Shown in pieces: positions 1 through 7,969 of a stretch of DNA of 60,354 nt. This DNA is from Arthrobacter sp. UNC362MFTsu5.1 (GTDB lineage: Bacteria; Actinomycetota; Actinomycetes; Actinomycetales; Micrococcaceae). The stretch's first letter is position 1; each line of letters begins with the position of its first letter. Under the pieces are notes generated by a model, which searched no databases, was not told the origin of the DNA, and saw only the letters and a program-made list of their open reading frames with translations. Position numbers and translations under genes: made by a program. The stretch is taken from assembly GCF_000685965.1 (NCBI RefSeq), contig NZ_JMLE01000026.1:1-60354 (forward strand). Reading direction: 5' to 3'.

Positions 1-1443
1 TCAGCATTCGACGACGTTGACGGCGAGGCCGCCCATCGCGGTTTCCTTGTATTTGGAGGACATGTCCCTGCCGGTCTCGCGCATGGTCACGATCACCTCG
101 TCCAGGGACACCCGGTGCGTCCCGTCACCCCAGAGCGCCATCTTCGCGGCGTTGATCGCCTTCGCGGCCGCGATCGCGTTCCGCTCAATACACGGAATCT
201 GCACCAAACCGCCGATCGGATCACACGTCAGCCCCAGATTGTGCTCCATCGCGATCTCCGCCGCGTTCTCCACCTGCTGGGGTGTCCCGCCCATCACCTC
301 CGCCAGACCGGCAGCGGCCATCGAAGACGCCGAACCGACCTCACCCTGGCAGCCCACCTCGGCGCCGGAGATCGAGGCCTGCTCCTTGTACAGCACCCCG
401 ACGGCGGCCGCGGTCAGCAGGAACTTCACCACCACATCATCCCGGTCCGCCTGCGTGGCCTTGTCCATGCCCGGCGCGAAATGCAGCGCGTAATACAGCA
501 CCGCGGGGATGATGCCGGCGGCACCGTTCGTCGGGGCGGTGACCACCCGGCCGCCGGAAGCGTTCTCCTCGTTCACCGCCAGCGCGATCAGGTTCACCCA
601 TTCCTGCCAGTACTTCGGATCCCGGTACTCCGGATCCTGCCGGCCCGCATCCTGGTCCCGGGTCTCCTTCAGCAAACGCTCATGCCAGTCCGGAGCCCGG
701 CGCCGGACCTTCAGCCCGCCGGGCAGCAGGCCTTCACGCTTCAGGGACACCGCCACGCACTCCTCCATCACGGAGTAAATGTGCAGCAGCCCCGCCCGGA
801 TCTCCTCCTCGGACCGGGACGCCCGCTCGTTCACGAACATGATCTCCCCGATGGACAAACCCTTGGACTGGCACCGGCCCAGCAACTCCGCCGCCGTACG
901 GAACGGCAACGGCAGCTCCTTCTTCGACTCCTCCAGCTCCTGCTGCGCCGCGTCCTCCTCACCCTCACGGACAATAAACCCGCCGCCCACCGAGAAAAAC
1001 GTCGCCGCATGCAGCACCTCACCGGCGCCATCCGTGACCGTAAACGTCATCCCGTTCGTATGCCGCGGCAGGACCGTCAACGGCCGCAACACCATATCCT
1101 TCACCCCATACTCCAGGGCCACCCCGCCACCATCAACAGCACCGGCCAGCTGCAGCTTCCCGGACTCCGCGATCGCCGCCAGCCGCTCCTCCACCTCCGC
1201 CGGCAGGATCTTCTCCGGATGGAAACCCTCCAACCCCAGCAGGATCGCCGTCATCGTCCCATGACCGTGCCCGGTCGCGGCGAGCGAGCCATACAAATCC
1301 ACCCGCAACCCCGCCACCCTCGCCAGGTCACCGGAGGACCGAAGCTCCTCGGCGAACACCGCCGCAGCACGCATCGGACCCACCGTATGCGAACTCGACG
1401 GCCCAATCCCGATGGAAAAAAGATCAAACACACCAACAGCCAT
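1..1443 (-). CDS. sdaA: L-serine ammonia-lyase, single-chain iron-sulfur type
   Basis: Converts L-serine to pyruvate and ammonia in the cytosol. The 480-residue chain carries both family regions: an N-terminal domain opening with the GPSSSHTVGP segment (about residue 15) and a C-terminal catalytic domain. Three cysteines fit the [4Fe-4S] ligands: C365 in GCQGEVG, C407 in LTCDP and C418 in IPCIE. The protein also ends in cysteine (C480). In the characterised Legionella enzyme the C-terminal cysteine folds back as the fourth ligand, so this end is probably functional. Length is close to E. coli SdaA (about 454). The stop lies at the window edge, so the gene is complete. A tandem glycine riboswitch lies upstream on the same strand, so expression should follow glycine, the serine precursor via serine hydroxymethyltransferase. 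Confidence 0.95.
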   Translation of the reverse strand: MAVGVFDLFSIGIGPSSSHTVGPMRAAAVFAEELRSSGDLARVAGLRVDLYGSLAATGHGHGTMTAILLGLEGFHPEKILPAEVEERLAAIAESGKLQLAGAVDGGGVALEYGVKDMVLRPLTVLPRHTNGMTFTVTDGAGEVLHAATFFSVGGGFIVREGEEDAAQQELEESKKELPLPFRTAAELLGRCQSKGLSIGEIMFVNERASRSEEEIRAGLLHIYSVMEECVAVSLKREGLLPGGLKVRRRAPDWHERLLKETRDQDAGRQDPEYRDPKYWQEWVNLIALAVNEENASGGRVVTAPTNGAAGIIPAVLYYALHFAPGMDKATQADRDDVVVKFLLTAAAVGVLYKEQASISGAEVGCQGEVGSASSMAAAGLAEVMGGTPQQVENAAEIAMEHNLGLTCDPIGGLVQIPCIERNAIAAAKAINAAKMALWGDGTHRVSLDEVIVTMRETGRDMSSKYKETAMGGLAVNVVEC

Positions 1444-1561
1444 GGCCGGGGTTCCCTAGTTGCTCACGCGGGGAAGGGGAGCACGGCGGCGCGCGCCAGC
1501 ACGGCGGCCTGGAAACGTGGATGGGGACGGGTGTATCTGCACGAGGAACTCCATAATTCAG

Positions 1562-1578
1562 GTGGCACAGGGTGCCAC
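1562..1578 (-). promoter_or_regulatory. Short hairpin between glycine riboswitch and sdaA
   Basis: A perfect 7-bp stem (GTGGCAC/GTGCCAC) with a 3-nt loop lies just downstream of the second glycine aptamer in the sdaA leader. It may be part of the expression platform. It has no T-tract, so a classical intrinsic terminator is not evident, and the mechanism is inferred only from position. Confidence 0.45.
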
Positions 1579-1600
1579 GATGATTCGGGTTCCTCCCCGC

Positions 1601-1788
1601 TCTGTATCTGACCTGAGAGTTTCCGCGGACCCTGCTGTTACAGCGTGCCGCTTGCACCGTCGGTGAGCCCGGAGACCGGACTACTTTCCAGAGTTGCCTC
1701 GCCGCGGCGGTACGTGGGCCTGAGAGATTCCTGGGGAGGATTTGCTCCTACGGCGCCTGCTGAACGTACCGGCAGGACTCTCCCGCCG
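1601..1788 (-). promoter_or_regulatory. Tandem glycine riboswitch (two aptamers) upstream of sdaA
   Basis: On the minus strand two glycine-aptamer copies follow one another. The first (about 1788 to 1711) begins GGCGGGAGAG, contains GGAGCAAATCCTCC and ends ATCTCTCAGGC. The second (about 1697 to 1601) contains CACCGACGGTGCAAGC and ends AAACTCTCAGGT. The paired GGGAGAG...CTCTCAGG ends and the GGAGCAA/GGTGCAA cores are the family hallmarks. Cooperative double aptamers ahead of glycine-cleavage or serine-deaminase genes are well known. About 155 nt separate the second aptamer from the sdaA start, and a small hairpin at 1562-1578 may be the switching element. The remainder of the 1444-1878 gap shows nothing else. 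Confidence 0.92.
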
Positions 1789-1878
1789 CAGATCAAAAGC
1801 ATGTGTCACTTGTCGGTGACACGGCTCACACTTTACTCCGTTGCCGGGACGGCATGCAACAGAGTCACTTCACACGGG

Positions 1879-2877
1879 TCACACTTCCCGCGCCGGCCGC
1901 TCCGGAATCCCGTCCCGGTACATCACGGTGCTGCGTTTGAAGATCTCGGCATAGACCGAGGACCGGACGGACGTCACCGTCTCCAGCTGCCGGAGATCGT
2001 CGAGCAGCAGCCGCAGTTCGTCCAGGCTTGGCAGGGCCACCTGGGCCAGCACGTCTTCACCTGAGGCGGCGGCCCAGCGGGTCACCGGAAGGCCGGCCAG
2101 GTATTTCGCCGGCGCCTCCGCCGCGTTGCCGGAACGGGTCAGGGTGATCAGGGACTCCACGGGGAATCCGAGTATTGCCGGATCCACCACTGCCCTGATG
2201 AACAGGGCACCGGAGTTGGTCATGGCTTCAAGGCGGCGGCTGACGGTTGCTTTGGAGACCGACAATTCGGAGGCCAGCTCATCCACGGTGGCCCGCCCGT
2301 TGCGTTGGAGGAGCCCGGCCAGGGCCCTGTTCGTTTCATCAAGCGCCTCACCGGGCTGGCCGGTGCGGATTCCGGCCAGCCGGCCGTCCTCGTCGCGGTG
2401 GAGCGCGGCGTACTGTTTCTTGTCCAGTACCTCCGGGGTCCAGCCGCTGGGGGTGCGGAAATACTCCAGCAGGGGTGTCATGGCAAAGGACTGCACACCG
2501 TCCACCCCGGACAGGCGCCGGTAGAGAAGCCCGCCCAGTTCATCCGGGGAAAGAAAGAGCTCCGCCACGGCCTCGTTCGTGCCGGACAGTGCGGTGACCC
2601 AGGATGACTCTTCCTGCTCCGCAAGCCATGTGCAGACACCGCGCAGGTTGCGTGGGGCCGCCGTCACGCGCAGCAGGAAGGCCGACCGCGAACTGACCGA
2701 CGACGGGTTGATGAAGGAGTTGGTGCGCACCAGACCGGATTCGAGCAGCTTGTTGCCGCGGCGTGCCACGGTGCGTTCCTGCTGCCCCAGGACATCGGCG
2801 ATCAGGCGCCAGGGAGCGCGCCCGTTCCGAACCAGCGCGGCCACGATCTGCCGGTCCAGGGCGTCAAGCTGCTCCAC
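1879..2877 (-). CDS. Double-HTH Lrp/AsnC-family transcriptional regulator
   Basis: The 332 residues hold two Lrp-like modules in one chain. A first winged HTH spans about residues 4-50 (LDRQIVAALVRNGR...), followed by a ligand/oligomerisation-like region. A second HTH spans about 179-226 (LQRNGRATVDELASELSVSK), followed by another alpha-beta region. Classical Lrp proteins are about 150 residues, so this is a tandem fusion, a form found in actinobacteria. It sits 100 nt beyond the stop of the M20 amidohydrolase on the same strand, separated by a strong hairpin, so it probably has its own promoter. Control of the neighbouring amidohydrolase/transport operon is an inference from position. Confidence 0.85.
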   Translation of the reverse strand: MEQLDALDRQIVAALVRNGRAPWRLIADVLGQQERTVARRGNKLLESGLVRTNSFINPSSVSSRSAFLLRVTAAPRNLRGVCTWLAEQEESSWVTALSGTNEAVAELFLSPDELGGLLYRRLSGVDGVQSFAMTPLLEYFRTPSGWTPEVLDKKQYAALHRDEDGRLAGIRTGQPGEALDETNRALAGLLQRNGRATVDELASELSVSKATVSRRLEAMTNSGALFIRAVVDPAILGFPVESLITLTRSGNAAEAPAKYLAGLPVTRWAAASGEDVLAQVALPSLDELRLLLDDLRQLETVTSVRSSVYAEIFKRSTVMYRDGIPERPAREV

Positions 2878-2942
2878 GTCCCGGCTCCTCTCATTGCGGC
2901 TGGGAAAGTACGACGCCGGACGGCTGCTTCCGCGGAACGGAA

Positions 2943-2969
2943 CCGGGGCGGCGGACCCGCCGCCGCCCC
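2943..2969 (-). terminator. Hairpin terminator after the M20 amidohydrolase gene
   Basis: A perfect 10-bp all-GC stem (GGGGCGGCGG/CCGCCGCCCC) with a 5-nt loop lies immediately downstream of the amidohydrolase stop codon. There is no clear T-run, which is common for actinobacterial terminators. Confidence 0.6.
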
Positions 2970-2976
2970 GCTCATG

Positions 2977-4227
2977 TCAGTTCCGGCCCAGATAGGCTAG
3001 CACTCCGGAGAGCGCTGCACCTGTTCCCCCGACGACGGCGGCACGGGCGTCCGGCGCGAACTGCGGCGAGTGGTTCCCGGCGGGTGCCGCGCCGTCCTCG
3101 AAGAGCTCCGGATCGAAGGCGCCAAAGGCCCAGAACACGCCAGGCACGCCGATGGCGTCGCTGAGCCATCCGGCGTCCTCCGACCCCATGCCGAGCGGTG
3201 CGTCGATCAGCGCATCGGCGCCGAAGTCAGCCGTGAACGCCGCAGTCACGCGGTCGGCGGAGGCGGGATCGTTGTAGCAGCGGGGGAAGCTGTTCAGTTC
3301 CACGATGGTGGGTTCCGGCGCCGCCGAGGCCTCGGCTTCGGCTGAGATGATCCGGCGGATGGCGGCAAGCACGGTGGCGCGTGTGTCCTCGTCGGGCGTC
3401 CGGACGTTGACCGAGAACTCGGCGGAGTCCGGAATGATGTTCTCCTTCAGGCCCGCATGGAAAGTTCCCACGGTGACGACCGCCGGCGTCGAGGGTTCCA
3501 GCTCGCGGGAGACGATGGTCTGCAGGCGAAGGACCATGGCGGCGGCGGCCACGATCGGGTCGATCGACTTTTCGGGCTGCGAGCCGTGGGCCTGCTTGCC
3601 GTGGACGGTGATCTTCCACGAATCGGCCAGGCTGGCCATGTGCCCGCCCCGGATCATGAGTTTGCCCTGGCTGACCGGCATGACGTGCTGGGCCAGCACC
3701 ACGTCTGGTTTGGGGGCCCGGTCCCACAGGCCGTCGTCGATCATCGCCTTGGCACCGTACGCCGTCTCTTCGCCGGGCTGGAAAATGAGCACCAGGGTTC
3801 CGGCCCACAGCTCGCTGCGGTCCGTGAGGAGCGAGGCCAGCGCCAGCGCGGCGGCAATGTGCGTGTCGTGGCCGCAGCCGTGCATCACCGGAGCGGTGGT
3901 CCCGTCCGGCAGGGTGCCGGTGGCCTCGCTGGCATAGTCAAGGCCCGTCTGTTCTGGGATGGGCAGGCCGTCGGTGTCGGCGCGGAAGCCGATGACCGGA
4001 CCGTCGCCGTTCTTCAGGATGCCAACCACGCCGGTCCCGCCGCAGCGGAAGGATTCGATGCCCAGGCCGGCAAGGTGCTGTTCGATGTACTCCGCGGTCT
4101 TGAATTCCTGTGCCGAGAGTTCCGGGTGGGCATGCAGGTGCTTGTAGACGCCGACGTATTGCTCCACGAAGTCCTCGGGAACTTCGACGGCGGGGGTCAG
4201 GCGTACGCCTGTGGTGGTGGTGCTCAT
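2977..4227 (-). CDS. M20-family amidohydrolase (hippurate / N-acyl-amino-acid hydrolase type)
   Basis: A cytosolic metallopeptidase-like enzyme expected to cleave an N-acyl or carbamoyl amide from an amino acid or small amine. Of 416 residues, the metal-site motifs are HGCGHDTH (116-123), the catalytic Glu pair in PGEET (153-154), a His in AQHV (181) and a late NHSPQF His. This spacing is that of the M20D aminoacylase/hippurate hydrolase group. It is the last gene of a three-gene unit: 14 nt separate it from the upstream membrane protein. Coupling to two membrane proteins suggests import of the substrate followed by deacylation. The exact substrate cannot be read from the sequence. Confidence 0.88.
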   Translation of the reverse strand: MSTTTTGVRLTPAVEVPEDFVEQYVGVYKHLHAHPELSAQEFKTAEYIEQHLAGLGIESFRCGGTGVVGILKNGDGPVIGFRADTDGLPIPEQTGLDYASEATGTLPDGTTAPVMHGCGHDTHIAAALALASLLTDRSELWAGTLVLIFQPGEETAYGAKAMIDDGLWDRAPKPDVVLAQHVMPVSQGKLMIRGGHMASLADSWKITVHGKQAHGSQPEKSIDPIVAAAAMVLRLQTIVSRELEPSTPAVVTVGTFHAGLKENIIPDSAEFSVNVRTPDEDTRATVLAAIRRIISAEAEASAAPEPTIVELNSFPRCYNDPASADRVTAAFTADFGADALIDAPLGMGSEDAGWLSDAIGVPGVFWAFGAFDPELFEDGAAPAGNHSPQFAPDARAAVVGGTGAALSGVLAYLGRN

Positions 4228-4241
4228 TGCTGGCTGCCCTT

Positions 4242-5006
4242 TCAGTGGGTGGGTTCGGAAATGCGGGTGGCCTGGACGTTTTCGCCGGCGGCCGGTTCCA
4301 TCGGAGCCTGCGGGGCTCTGGAGCGCGCAAACCAGGAGGCTGCGATGGTGATGAGGACAGCCAGCGCGGTGGCAAAGTACGTCAGGCCCGGAGCCAGCGG
4401 CACCACCACGAACACGATGGCGGCGGCCACAATGACGGCCACAATCGTGGTGCGGCGGCTCTTCATTGCCATGACGCTCTGCAGGACCACGGCGCCGAAT
4501 ATTGCGGGCAGGATGTAGCTGCGTGCCGTAGCGATCAGGGGCGCGGGGAGCATTCCCACGAGCCAGGTGCCCAGCACGCCCACAAAGAAAATGAGTGTGG
4601 TGATGTGGACCAGCACCGCGCCGATGATGGCGCTGCCGGCGATGAGTTCAGCCCGGCGGGTGCCCGGCTTCTCCCCCAGGTTGGCCTGAGCCACGATGGC
4701 CGCCGGCAGCAGTTTGTTCGCAATATTGCCGATCAGGAAGGCCTGGTACATGGCTGAGCGCCCCAGGATGGGGAAATAGGACACCGGCTCGATCACGGCG
4801 ATGATGCCGAACGTGGCCAGGACGGCCCCGACGGCGGTGACCAGTTCCAGGGGTGTCACGCCCATGCCCGCGCCAAAGGCGGCGTACAGGGCCGCGGCCA
4901 GGGAAATCGGCAGCCCGAGCCCCAGGGTGATGGGACCCCAGACTGACGTGGTGCGGTCGAAGGCCGAAAACCGTGCGGATGTTTCAGGGGAAGTCGTGGT
5001 GGACAT
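4242..5006 (-). CDS. Integral membrane protein, partner of DUF5058-like protein
   Basis: 254 residues with several hydrophobic segments spread along the chain (for example around GLGLPISLAAALYAAFG, the ELVTAVGAVLATFGIIAVI region, GAVLVHITTLIFFVGVLG and TIVAVIVAAAIVFVVV). There is no signal peptide or enzyme motif. I chose the ATG at 5006 because AGGAG lies 7 nt upstream; the open frame continues further but without a ribosome site. It lies between another small membrane protein and an M20 amidohydrolase. The likely role is one half of a two-subunit transporter for the amidohydrolase substrate; this is an inference from operon structure, not a recognised transporter fold. Confidence 0.75.
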   Translation of the reverse strand: MSTTTSPETSARFSAFDRTTSVWGPITLGLGLPISLAAALYAAFGAGMGVTPLELVTAVGAVLATFGIIAVIEPVSYFPILGRSAMYQAFLIGNIANKLLPAAIVAQANLGEKPGTRRAELIAGSAIIGAVLVHITTLIFFVGVLGTWLVGMLPAPLIATARSYILPAIFGAVVLQSVMAMKSRRTTIVAVIVAAAIVFVVVPLAPGLTYFATALAVLITIAASWFARSRAPQAPMEPAAGENVQATRISEPTH

Positions 5007-5029
5007 CAGATTGGCTCCTGTCGGGGGTT

Positions 5030-5767
5030 TCAGGCGGCTGCGGTCATGACGAAAGCGGCGGTGAGTGCCACGATGATGGACATTCCCAGTCCCCATTCGC
5101 GAAGCCACGGAAGCCGGAGCCTATGGGCAAGCAGGAGGCACACGCCCATTGCTGCCGCGGAGGCGAGCATGGTGACGAGGTGGACGGGAGACTTGAGCAC
5201 CTCCTGGAAGGCGAGGGTGAAAAACGCGCCCAGCAGCGCCGCCGTCGGGACAATGGCCATCACTGCGGGGTTAACCTTGCGGAGCTTGGCGTCGCCTTTG
5301 CTGAGGATGGGCGTCAGGATCAGCGCCGTCAGCATCCAGGCGAGGCCGCCGATGGTCATGGCTGCGAAGGCGAGGGCGAAGATCTTCTGCGTGTACGTGG
5401 GTCCGCCCAGCTGTGCGCCCTGGGTGCCGGCCGAAATGCCGGCTGCTGCAACGTCGAAGGCAGCCGAGCCCACGAGGCCGATGCGTGTCAGGACCGCGGG
5501 GGTTCCGAACAGCGGGAGGAGGGAGATGGCGATGAGGGCAACGGCAAGTGAGGGGCCAATAGCCGCTACGGCACCGGAGCGGACTGAGCTGTTGACCTGC
5601 CCCGGCGTGAGCTCGGCGGCCGGTGCCGCTTTCCGGATGGCCTTGAAGTAGATCACCGATTGGAGGATGACGACGGCGAAAACGCCTACCGCGGACGCCC
5701 ATAAGACGGGGTGGTGGATCAAAGGGGTGATGTCTGTGGAACCGGGATCGACAGCTGCGACAACCAC
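5030..5767 (-). CDS. DUF5058-like integral membrane protein
   Basis: 245 residues with about six hydrophobic segments. It resembles the DUF5058 family as I remember it (an early GPSLAVALIAISLLPLFG stretch and a conserved Gly-rich middle), typically found next to M20 peptidases. The start is a GTG at 5767 with GAGGAG 5 nt upstream. It is the first gene of the unit, followed after 23 nt by a second membrane protein and then the amidohydrolase. The 5' leader contains an inverted repeat at 5791-5813. A transport function is inferred only. Confidence 0.7.
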   Translation of the reverse strand: MVVAAVDPGSTDITPLIHHPVLWASAVGVFAVVILQSVIYFKAIRKAAPAAELTPGQVNSSVRSGAVAAIGPSLAVALIAISLLPLFGTPAVLTRIGLVGSAAFDVAAAGISAGTQGAQLGGPTYTQKIFALAFAAMTIGGLAWMLTALILTPILSKGDAKLRKVNPAVMAIVPTAALLGAFFTLAFQEVLKSPVHLVTMLASAAAMGVCLLLAHRLRLPWLREWGLGMSIIVALTAAFVMTAAA

Positions 5768-5790
5768 GTTTACTCCTCTGGAAACTGAGG

Positions 5791-5813
5791 GGACACTCCT
5801 TGTTTGAGTGTCC
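5791..5813 (-). promoter_or_regulatory. Inverted repeat in leader of the amidohydrolase/transport operon
   Basis: GGACACTC and GAGTGTCC form perfect 8-bp arms around a 7-nt spacer, 24 nt upstream of the GTG start. It could be an operator (perhaps for the nearby Lrp-type regulator) or an RNA hairpin. An AT-rich stretch just upstream (about 5815-5900) is the likely promoter region. Confidence 0.5.
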
Positions 5814-5953
5814 GAAATTAATACTTCATGAACTCCTTGTGCCTGTTTGTTTCATTCTTACAGCACGAGTTGTCGATAAGTACACAGTTTTCAGATTTCC
5901 GACAGATCACGAAAGTGAAGCGCCGGTGTAAATTATCCGGCCCCGGGCGAAGG

Positions 5954-6385
5954 CTAGAGAAGCACGGCTGCGAACATTGCCGTTCCGCCGGCGCCGAAGA
6001 TGGCGAGCATGAGGCCCACCCAGAGGCTGCCCCGGGAGATGACAAAGACGGGCCGCGTCGATTCAGCCGGGTTCGCCGGGTTGTAGAGCACCGGGATGTG
6101 CGTGCCGATGATTTCCTGGTCCGGGCCGTAGATGTCTGACTGGCCAAGCCACCTCAGGCCATGGGAATCCTGGAACTCGTAGGACGGGGCAAAGCGGTTC
6201 CGGCCGTTGCTCGCAGGGCCGTCCACGCCGCGCAGGTTCCCGGTCACCAGGGCCTGCGCGGGCACCCAGCCGCGAAGGGCAGACCGCCGCCGGAATGAGC
6301 CGGCCAGGGAAACCCCCATGACTATCAGGCCCGCCACCAGAAACAGCGCGGGCACCGCCAGGAACAGCGCCACTATGGAGTTCAT
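5954..6385 (-). CDS. DUF3592-type membrane protein (second of tandem pair)
   Basis: 143 residues: an N-terminal membrane helix (SIVALFLAVPALFLVAGLIVMG), a central soluble domain with a Y-E/Q-F pattern and the segment VLYNPANP, and a C-terminal helix. The YNPxNP motif between two helices is the DUF3592 signature. It starts at 6385, 2 nt after the stop of a paralogue with the same architecture (there the motif is MYNPINPN). Function is unknown; the fold suggests a small envelope protein with a cytoplasmic or external beta domain. Confidence 0.75.
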   Translation of the reverse strand: MNSIVALFLAVPALFLVAGLIVMGVSLAGSFRRRSALRGWVPAQALVTGNLRGVDGPASNGRNRFAPSYEFQDSHGLRWLGQSDIYGPDQEIIGTHIPVLYNPANPAESTRPVFVISRGSLWVGLMLAIFGAGGTAMFAAVLL

Positions 6386-6387
6386 GC

Positions 6388-6819
6388 TCAGCCCACCGGG
6401 AGGACGCTGATGAAGAGGAACGCTCCAGCGGCAATCGCGGCGAAGAACGGGATCATGCAGCCCATCGCCGTGCGGTCCTGGGATGACACCTGGAACGACT
6501 GATTGGGGTTGATGGGGTTGTACATCACTTCCACCCACGAGCCCGGATCCGGCTGGCTGGCGTATGAGACCTCGGATTCGCCGGCAAACAGGGTCCCGCG
6601 GGGATCCGCAAACTGGTAGGTGGGGTAGTAGCGCCGGCTGCGGCTCCCGCCGCCTCCCCCGTTGGTCCAGCCGGCCACGCTTCCGGTGACGACGGCCTGG
6701 ACCCTCGGCCAGCCGGCCGTGAGTTGTTCGCGGCGTCTGGTCTTCCGCAAAACGCGGACAATCGAAAAAATCACGCCGGCAACAAACAGCGCCCAAATGA
6801 TGTACAGCGCGATCTTCAC
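6388..6819 (-). CDS. DUF3592-type membrane protein (first of tandem pair)
   Basis: 143 residues from a GTG at 6819, chosen because it is preceded by a run of G (GGGGGG) and gives a helix directly at the N-terminus (IALYIIWALFVAGVIFSIV). A soluble middle contains YYPTYQFADPRG and VMYNPINPN, followed by a C-terminal helix. It is a clear paralogue of the next gene, of the same length and layout, so the pair arose by tandem duplication and probably works as a heteromer or in parallel. A Gly-rich insert (about residues 50-60) differs from the partner. Confidence 0.72.
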   Translation of the reverse strand: MKIALYIIWALFVAGVIFSIVRVLRKTRRREQLTAGWPRVQAVVTGSVAGWTNGGGGGSRSRRYYPTYQFADPRGTLFAGESEVSYASQPDPGSWVEVMYNPINPNQSFQVSSQDRTAMGCMIPFFAAIAAGAFLFISVLPVG

Positions 6820-6849
6820 GTGTCCCCCCAGGTTCCAGTCACCAAGAAG

Positions 6850-6904
6850 TATGCCATCGCCCGGCGGCGGCCTGTCAGTCAGGCGGCCGCCGGGCGATGG
6901 CATA
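6850..6904 (-). terminator. Long near-perfect hairpin downstream of the sugar isomerase gene
   Basis: Two 24-nt arms (left beginning TATGCCATCGCCCGGC, right ending GCCGGGCGATGGCATA) pair with a single mismatch around a 7-nt loop. It lies 30 nt beyond the stop of the sugar isomerase/epimerase gene and ahead of the DUF3592 pair, so it should terminate the oxidoreductase/isomerase operon. Confidence 0.8.
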
Positions 6905-6934
6905 CGCGCAGTGCCGGCTTAGATCAGCCCTGGG

Positions 6935-7969
6935 CTACTGGGAGGTGAGGTGAAGCGCCTCTGCCTGTGACGCAGTCAAAGCTGCGTCGGCGTCCCGCAG
7001 GACCTTGGCTGCCACCTGGAGGCCTTCGATCCGGCCCAGGGAGGTGTCCTCGTGCTCGATGTTGACCAGCATGTTGGGGTCCACCTCGTACAGTGCGCGC
7101 AGGAACTCGGTCCAGTACGCGGTGTCGTGCCCGCGGCCGAGTGCCACGAAGTCCCAGGCGGAGTTCTTGGGCCATTCGTTGGCCCACTCGTCGCCGCCCA
7201 GGTTGGTGCGGTTCTCCTCCGGCGAGAGCCGGCGGAAGCTGTTGTCCAGGACGCCGTAGAGCGCGGCGTTTGCAGTGTTGACGCGAACGTCCTTCGCCGC
7301 GGCCTGGAAGACCAGCGGACCAAGTTCGCGGACCACGGCGACCGGATCCATCTGCTGCCAGAACAGGTGCGAGGCGTCCAGTTCGACGCCGACGTGGGTG
7401 GCCCCGGTGAGTTCGATGAGCTTGTGGACGTCGGCGGTGTTGAACACGATGTTTTGCGGGTGGAGTTCAAGGGCCACCTTCACTCCGTGGTCGGCGGCGA
7501 GGCGGTCGGTTTCCTTCCAGAAGTCGGCCGCGATGCCCCACTGGTAGTCGAGGACGTCCAGGGCGGCCGAGTTCCAGGCGTTGACCACCCAGTTGACCGT
7601 GGTGGCTCCCGGTTCGCCGCCGGGCAGGCCGGACATGGTCACCACGCGGTCCTGTCCCAGCCGGCGGGCCAGCTGGATGGAGCGGCGGATGTCCTCGGCG
7701 TGCTTCTCTCCGATTTCCCGTTTGGGGTGCAGCGGGTTGCCGTTGCAGTTCAGTCCGGCAATCGAGACGCCGGTCCCCTCGAAGATCGCCAGGTAGTCGT
7801 CGCGGGCCGCGTCGCTTTCCAGGATCTGGTCCATGGTGGGAACGTGGACGGCCGGCAGGAATCCGCCCGTGTTGATCTCGATGCCGGTCAGGCCGAGGTC
7901 GGCGATGACCTTCAGGGCCTCGGGAAGCGGGCGGTCGTGCAGGATTGCGTTGTAGACGCCGAGTTTCAT
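6935..7969 (-). CDS. Sugar phosphate isomerase/epimerase family protein (TIM barrel)
   Basis: 344 residues of the xylose-isomerase-like/AP-endonuclease-2 barrel family. It begins MKLGVYNAIL, as these barrels usually do at strand 1. Metal-ligand candidates follow in order: E in ALELHPQN (mid chain), D/H in VELDASHLFW, a late D, and E in NIEHEDTS near the C-terminus. It starts within the stop of the upstream Gfo/Idh gene (ATGA overlap), so the two are translationally coupled. Pairing of such a barrel with a Gfo/Idh dehydrogenase is typical of inositol, keto-glycoside or anhydrosugar pathways, where the barrel epimerises or eliminates from a keto-sugar. The substrate here is unknown. Confidence 0.85.
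   Translation of the reverse strand: MKLGVYNAILHDRPLPEALKVIADLGLTGIEINTGGFLPAVHVPTMDQILESDAARDDYLAIFEGTGVSIAGLNCNGNPLHPKREIGEKHAEDIRRSIQLARRLGQDRVVTMSGLPGGEPGATTVNWVVNAWNSAALDVLDYQWGIAADFWKETDRLAADHGVKVALELHPQNIVFNTADVHKLIELTGATHVGVELDASHLFWQQMDPVAVVRELGPLVFQAAAKDVRVNTANAALYGVLDNSFRRLSPEENRTNLGGDEWANEWPKNSAWDFVALGRGHDTAYWTEFLRALYEVDPNMLVNIEHEDTSLGRIEGLQVAAKVLRDADAALTASQAEALHLTSQ

Noticed and set aside
115..1611. Long plus-strand open frame (498 codons) across sdaA
   Set aside because: Antisense to a fully recognisable serine ammonia-lyase; Arg/His/Pro-rich translation typical of a high-GC shadow, and it runs through the riboswitch.
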